From contig JAGSPS010000128.1 of the NCBI GenBank assembly GCA_018262315.1, positions 1 to 8,205 on the forward strand: a stretch of 8,205 nt of DNA, read 5' to 3'. This document shows, piece by piece, positions 5,002 through 8,205 of this stretch (its first letter is position 1; every line of letters starts with the position of its first letter). Origin of the DNA: Deltaproteobacteria bacterium (GTDB lineage: Bacteria; Myxococcota_A; UBA9160; PR03). The position numbers and the translations under genes are program-made. The notes under the pieces are model-generated. The model ran no database searches, was not told the origin of the DNA, and saw only the letters and a program-made list of their open reading frames with translations.

Positions 5002-8000
5002 CGACGCGCTCGCCTTCTGCTTCGCGCTGACACTCGCGGCCACCGCCCAAGGCGCGACGAAGCCCGCCCGCTGTGCGCCCGTCGAGCTCTTCTACGACGA
5101 CAAGGAAGAGCTGTCCGAAAAGCGCACCGACAACAACAAGGACTGCAAGCCCGACGAGATCGTGCACTACCAGGCCGGCAAGCCCGCGCGCGCCGAGAAG
5201 GACACCGACTTCGACGGCCGCCTCGACACCTGGATCCGCTACGACGCCGCCGGTCAGACGCTGGCGCAGGAACGCGACACCGACGGCGACGGCAAACCCG
5301 ACGAGACCGTCGAGTTCGTCGGAGGCAAGCCGTCGGTCCAGAAGGTCGACAAGAACCAGGACGGCAAGCCGGAAGCCGTGTTGCGCTACGACGCAGCCGG
5401 CCTGCCGTCGCGCGAAGAAGTCGACACCAACGGCGACGGAAAGCCCGATCGCTTCGTGACCTATCAGAACGGCAAGCCCGCGCGCGCCGAGGAAGACCAG
5501 AACGGCGACGGCGTCATCGACGCGCGCGCCGAGTACGACGCCGAGGGCCGCCCCGCGCGCGAGGAACAGGACTCGAACGGCGACGGCAAGATCGACGCCG
5601 CGATCGTCTACGAGAACGGCCAGAAGGTGCGCGTCGAAGAAGACACCAACGGCGACGGCAAGCCCGACGTCTTCACGAAATACGCGAACGGTGCGCGCGT
5701 CGCCCGCGAAGCCGACAGCAACGAAGACGGGAAGATGGACACGACCTCGGTCTTCAAGAATGGCGTCGAACAATCGCAGTCGCGCGACGTCAACGGCGAC
5801 GGCAGGCCCGAGTTCGTCGCGGAGTTCGACGCGCAGGGCAAGGTCGCGCGCGAGCGCCACGACACCAACGGCGACGGTCGCTTCGACCTGTTCCGCGAGT
5901 TCCGCAACGGCGAGAAGATCCGCGAGGAGCGCGACGCCAACGGCGACGGCAAACCCGACGCCTTCACCGAGTTCGCTGGCGACACGGCGACGAATTCCTC
6001 GATGGACACGAACGGCGACGGCAAACCGGACACCACCGTCACCTTCCGTGATGGCAAGAAGGCGCGCCAGGAAGAAGATCGCAACGGCGACGGCAAGGCC
6101 GACGCGATCTACGAGTTCGACGGGACCGAAAAGCTCGTCCGCGAGCAGCTCGACGCCGACCACGACGGCCGCTTCGAGACGACCGGCGAATACCAGAAGG
6201 GCGAGCTGGTGCGCCGCACCGCAGTGTCCAAGACCGGGACGCCCACGCGCGTCGAAGTGCACGGCGAGGGGCGCCTGCAGCGCATCGAACTCGACGAAGA
6301 CGGCGACGGCAAGATCGATCTCTGGAACTTCTTCGATCCACAGGGGCGGATGGAGAAACAGGAGCAGGATCGCGATCGCGACGGGCGCGTCGACAGCTGG
6401 GTGACGCTCGATCCCGCCACCGGGAAAGAGCAACGCGTGCTCACGGATTCGAACGGCGACGGCAAGCCGGACTCGTGGCGCAGCAGCGACGCCGCCGGCA
6501 ACACCGTGAAACTCGAAGAAGACAAGAACTTCGACGGCGAGCCCGAGCGCGTCGTGGAGTTCGCGGGAGGCAAGCCGGTTCGCTTCTCCGAGGATGCGAA
6601 CGGCGACGGCAAGCCCGAAGCGCGCGGCGAACTCGACGCCGACGGCAAGCTGGTCGCCGACGAGAAGGACAGCGACGGCGACGGCAAGTTCGACGTGCGC
6701 ACCAGCTATGCGGCCGGCATCCCGCTGCGCGAGGAACGCGACACCAACAAAGACGGCAAGATGGACGTCGCGACGGTCTTCGAGAACGGCAAGCCGGTGC
6801 GCCAGGAGCGCGACACCCAGGGCAGCGGCCGCTTCGACACCGTGATCGGCTTCGAGGATGGCAAGCAGGCCAGGCAGCAGCGCGACACCGACGGCGACGG
6901 CAAACCCGACGCGTGGATCACCTTCGATGCCGAAGGCCGTCCCGCGCGGGAAGAAGTCGACACCAACAACGACGGCAGGCCCGACGTCGCGCGCGTCTAC
7001 CGCGACGGCGCGCTCGTGAAGGAAGAACAGGACCGCAACGGCGACGGCCGCTTCGAGAGCTCGAGCACCACCCAACTCGACGCCGCCGGCAAGCCGGTGA
7101 AGATGGAGGCCGACACCAACGGCGACGGCAAACCCGACGTGATCGTCGACTACGCCGGCGGCCAGAAGACGACGCAGAGCGAAGATCGCAACGGCGATGG
7201 CAAGCCGGACGTCGTCACCCGCTTCGACGCCGCCGAGAAGCCGGCGCGCATCGAAGACGACACCGACGGCGACGGCAAGCGCGACCTCGTCACGATCTTC
7301 GAGAACGGCGCGCGTGTGCGCACCGAGAAGGACACCAACGGCGACGGCAAGGCCGACCTCGTCGTCAGCTACGCGGGCGACCAGATCCTGCGCACCGAGC
7401 GGGACACCAACTTCGACGGCGTGATGGACGCGGCGAGCAAGGTCGACAAGGCCGGCTTGCAGACACAAGAGACCGATTCCAACGGCGACGGCCGGGTCGA
7501 CACCTGGAGCGCCTTCGACAACGCCGGGAAGCCGGTGCGCGAAGCGCGCGACACCAACGGCGACGGCAAGCCCGACGTGCTGACGCGTTTCGACGAGAAC
7601 GGACGCGGCGTCGAGCAGGACATCGTCGAAGGCAACGCCACGCGTCCCAACAAGAAGCTCTTCCTCGCGCCCGACGGCTCGGTCACGGCGCAGTGCCTCG
7701 ACACCAACGGCGACGGCAAGTTCGACGCCCGTGCGACGGTCGAGGGCGGTCAGGTGACGAGCGCGATCCTCGACACCGACGCCAACGGCGTCCCCGATCA
7801 GCGCGAGGTCTACGAAGGCGGTGCGCGCGTGCGCCTCGAAGCGGACACCAACAAGGACAAGCGCCCCGACGTGATCCAGACCTTCAGCGGCGACACCGTC
7901 GCGCGGCAGGACGAGGACGCCAACTTCGACGGCAAGATCGACCGGTCCTTCCAGGGCACGAAGGCGGTTCCCCTTCCCGCCAACCCCGCCGCCCCCGCGA

Positions 8001-8053
8001 AACTGCCCGGCTTGGACTGCGGGCAGCTCGATCCCATCTGGTCGCAGCGCTGA
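4991..8053 (+). CDS. Secreted 1020-aa protein of about 39 tandem calcium-loop-like repeats
   Basis: I do not recognise this as a named protein. It starts with TTG at 4991, inside the end of the TonB-like gene. The first 21 residues form a signal peptide (hydrophobic core ALAFCFALTLAATA, cleavage near AQG-AT), and no other start would retain it. Residues 47-984 are a tandem array with a period of 24-25. Each unit has an acidic loop of the type DTNGDGKPD, then a strand ending in F/Y, a turn (NGKP or DAxGRP), and a charged strand (xREExx). The loop resembles the Dx[DN]xDG calcium loops of EF-hand, dockerin and thrombospondin type 3 repeats; the hairpin recalls YwqK/MORN-like or RHS (YDxxGR) repeats. 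Mature cysteines are only four: 28 and 52 before or in the first unit, 902 and 1010 near the end. After the array is a short proline-rich tail ending DPIWSQR, with no sorting domain or membrane anchor. Operon context points to a periplasmic or surface partner of the TonB machinery. Calcium binding is inferred. Confidence 0.85.
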   Translation: MRTSDALAFCFALTLAATAQGATKPARCAPVELFYDDKEELSEKRTDNNKDCKPDEIVHYQAGKPARAEKDTDFDGRLDTWIRYDAAGQTLAQERDTDGDGKPDETVEFVGGKPSVQKVDKNQDGKPEAVLRYDAAGLPSREEVDTNGDGKPDRFVTYQNGKPARAEEDQNGDGVIDARAEYDAEGRPAREEQDSNGDGKIDAAIVYENGQKVRVEEDTNGDGKPDVFTKYANGARVAREADSNEDGKMDTTSVFKNGVEQSQSRDVNGDGRPEFVAEFDAQGKVARERHDTNGDGRFDLFREFRNGEKIREERDANGDGKPDAFTEFAGDTATNSSMDTNGDGKPDTTVTFRDGKKARQEEDRNGDGKADAIYEFDGTEKLVREQLDADHDGRFETTGEYQKGELVRRTAVSKTGTPTRVEVHGEGRLQRIELDEDGDGKIDLWNFFDPQGRMEKQEQDRDRDGRVDSWVTLDPATGKEQRVLTDSNGDGKPDSWRSSDAAGNTVKLEEDKNFDGEPERVVEFAGGKPVRFSEDANGDGKPEARGELDADGKLVADEKDSDGDGKFDVRTSYAAGIPLREERDTNKDGKMDVATVFENGKPVRQERDTQGSGRFDTVIGFEDGKQARQQRDTDGDGKPDAWITFDAEGRPAREEVDTNNDGRPDVARVYRDGALVKEEQDRNGDGRFESSSTTQLDAAGKPVKMEADTNGDGKPDVIVDYAGGQKTTQSEDRNGDGKPDVVTRFDAAEKPARIEDDTDGDGKRDLVTIFENGARVRTEKDTNGDGKADLVVSYAGDQILRTERDTNFDGVMDAASKVDKAGLQTQETDSNGDGRVDTWSAFDNAGKPVREARDTNGDGKPDVLTRFDENGRGVEQDIVEGNATRPNKKLFLAPDGSVTAQCLDTNGDGKFDARATVEGGQVTSAILDTDANGVPDQREVYEGGARVRLEADTNKDKRPDVIQTFSGDTVARQDEDANFDGKIDRSFQGTKAVPLPANPAAPAKLPGLDCGQLDPIWSQR
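5129..7942 (+). repeat. Coding tandem repeat array, period 72-75 bp, about 39 units
   Basis: I count 37 recognisable Dx[ND]xDGxxD motifs from codon 47 (DNNKDCKPD, degenerate) to codon 976 (DANFDGKID). Two wide gaps, between motifs starting at codons 388 and 435 (47 residues) and 854 and 904 (50 residues), each fit two periods with one decayed loop, giving 39 units at a mean of 24.4 residues. Units come in two lengths: 24 with an NGK-type turn and 25 with a DAxG-type turn. DNA identity is high in the loop: 5642-5670 and 7550-7578 are identical over 29 bases, and 7112-7140 differs by one base. The hairpin half is much more diverged. Confidence 0.92.
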
Positions 8054-8099
8054 GGGGACGTTCCTGCTTCGTTGCCTTGTTGCCTTCAAGAACGTCCCC
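8054..8099. repeat. Inverted repeat with 10-bp arms, REP-like, downstream of the repeat-protein gene
   Basis: GGGGACGTTC (8054-8063) pairs perfectly with GAACGTCCCC (8090-8099) around a 26-base loop. It begins immediately after the TGA stop (8051-8053). The loop holds a tandem duplication GTTGCCTT x2 (8071-8086). No T-run follows the right arm, so it is not a standard intrinsic terminator, although it may protect the 3' end of the mRNA. The GGGGACGTTC core resembles dispersed REP-type palindromes linked to IS200-like (Y1, RAYT) transposases, from general knowledge; one copy in a window cannot prove this. Between it and the next gene (8100-8156) nothing else is recognised apart from the ribosome binding site. 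Confidence 0.6.
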
Positions 8100-8156
8100 A
8101 AAGCAACGAGGGCGCGTGCGTGCTAGACCCGCCGGAGTTCTTGCGAGGGGATCATC

Positions 8157-8205
8157 ATGAAGATCGGAATCTTTGCGGCGCTGGCGAATCCATTCGCGAC
8201 GCCGG
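8157..8205 (+). CDS. Start of a probable LLM-class F420-dependent oxidoreductase, 3' end missing
   Basis: Only 16 codons are visible: MKIGIFAALANPFATP. GAGGGG lies 6 bases before the ATG, a good ribosome binding site. The opening strand MKIGIF followed by ANPFATP is the way many luciferase-like (LLM class, TIM-barrel) F420-dependent oxidoreductases begin, in my recollection of that family, and no catalytic residue is in view. The REP-like element and over 100 bases separate it from the repeat-protein gene, so it is probably a separate transcription unit with an unrelated metabolic role. Confidence 0.55.
   Translation, partial: MKIGIFAALANPFATP

Noticed and set aside
5018..5020. Lipoprotein signal at Cys10 of the repeat protein
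   Set aside because: The residues before it (LAF) do not fit a lipobox, which needs a small residue just before Cys, and Cys10 sits inside the hydrophobic core; an ordinary signal peptide cleaved near residue 21 fits better.
5129..7942. CRISPR array
   Set aside because: Repeats are coding, in frame with a 72-75 base period, and diverge gradually; no constant direct repeat alternating with unique spacers and no cas genes.
5129..7942. FG-GAP/VCBS beta-propeller or integrin-like domain
   Set aside because: The DxNGDGKxD loop is shared, but propeller blades need about 60 residues per loop; here spacing is 24-25.
8054..8099. Rho-independent terminator
   Set aside because: The stem is strong but the loop is 26 bases and no T-run follows the right arm.
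4970..8101. Open frame of 1043 codons on the - strand covering the whole repeat gene
   Set aside because: It is the mirror of the repeat array: GAC/GGC/AAG/CCC-rich codons give Val, Ala, Leu-rich antisense codons without stops. The + strand frame has a signal peptide, motif conservation between units, and operon continuity; the antisense frame only echoes the same periodicity.
6475..8160. Arg/Gln-rich +strand frame overlapping the repeat gene in another phase
   Set aside because: Out-of-phase reading of the same 72-75 bp repeats; composition is an artefact of the repeat.

Overview
The window is high-GC DNA with dense, operon-like packing from a Gram-negative bacterium. The envelope genes (ExbB/ExbD/TonB type), a secreted repeat protein with a signal peptide and very strong G/C at third codon positions all point this way. 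Gene content (GldF/GldG-like ABC pair, ExbBD/TonB, a probable LLM-class oxidoreductase) suggests a deltaproteobacterial, myxobacterial or Binatota-like lineage, but that is inference from gene style, not a phylogenetic result.

Left block, + strand (2-2229): the 3' part of an ABC-2 type permease, then, 2 bases after its stop, a complete GldG-like auxiliary protein. The two form one operon whose ATPase gene is expected just left of the window. It ends 6 bases from the end of the convergent next operon, and a 14-bp palindrome covers both stop codons.

Middle block, - strand (3334-2236): exbB then exbD, overlapping by 23 bases, a proton-driven inner-membrane motor. ExbB is best started at a GTG at 3334, set by a strong Shine-Dalgarno.

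Intergenic 3335-3762 (428 bases): two back-to-back sigma70-like promoters, one firing left into exbBD and one (TTGACA-N18-TACGAT) firing right. The right-hand transcript would carry a leader of about 260 nt with two hairpin-forming inverted repeats and a 14-codon ORF whose stop overlaps the start region of the TonB gene.

Right block, + strand (3763-8053): a TonB-like energy transducer, translationally overlapped (11 bases, TTG start) by a gene for a 1020-aa secreted protein. Almost all of that protein is a tandem array of about 39 units of 24-25 residues. Each unit carries a DxNxDGxxD calcium-loop-like motif (37 recognisable) followed by a short NGK/YDxxGR-like hairpin. The divergent exbBD / tonB-repeat protein layout suggests a dedicated energised envelope system in which the repeat protein is a partner or client of the TonB machinery. 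I do not recognise it as a named system and consider it the most interesting part of the window.

Right edge (8054-8205): a REP-like inverted repeat, then the first 16 codons of a gene with a good ribosome binding site that resembles LLM-class F420-dependent oxidoreductases.
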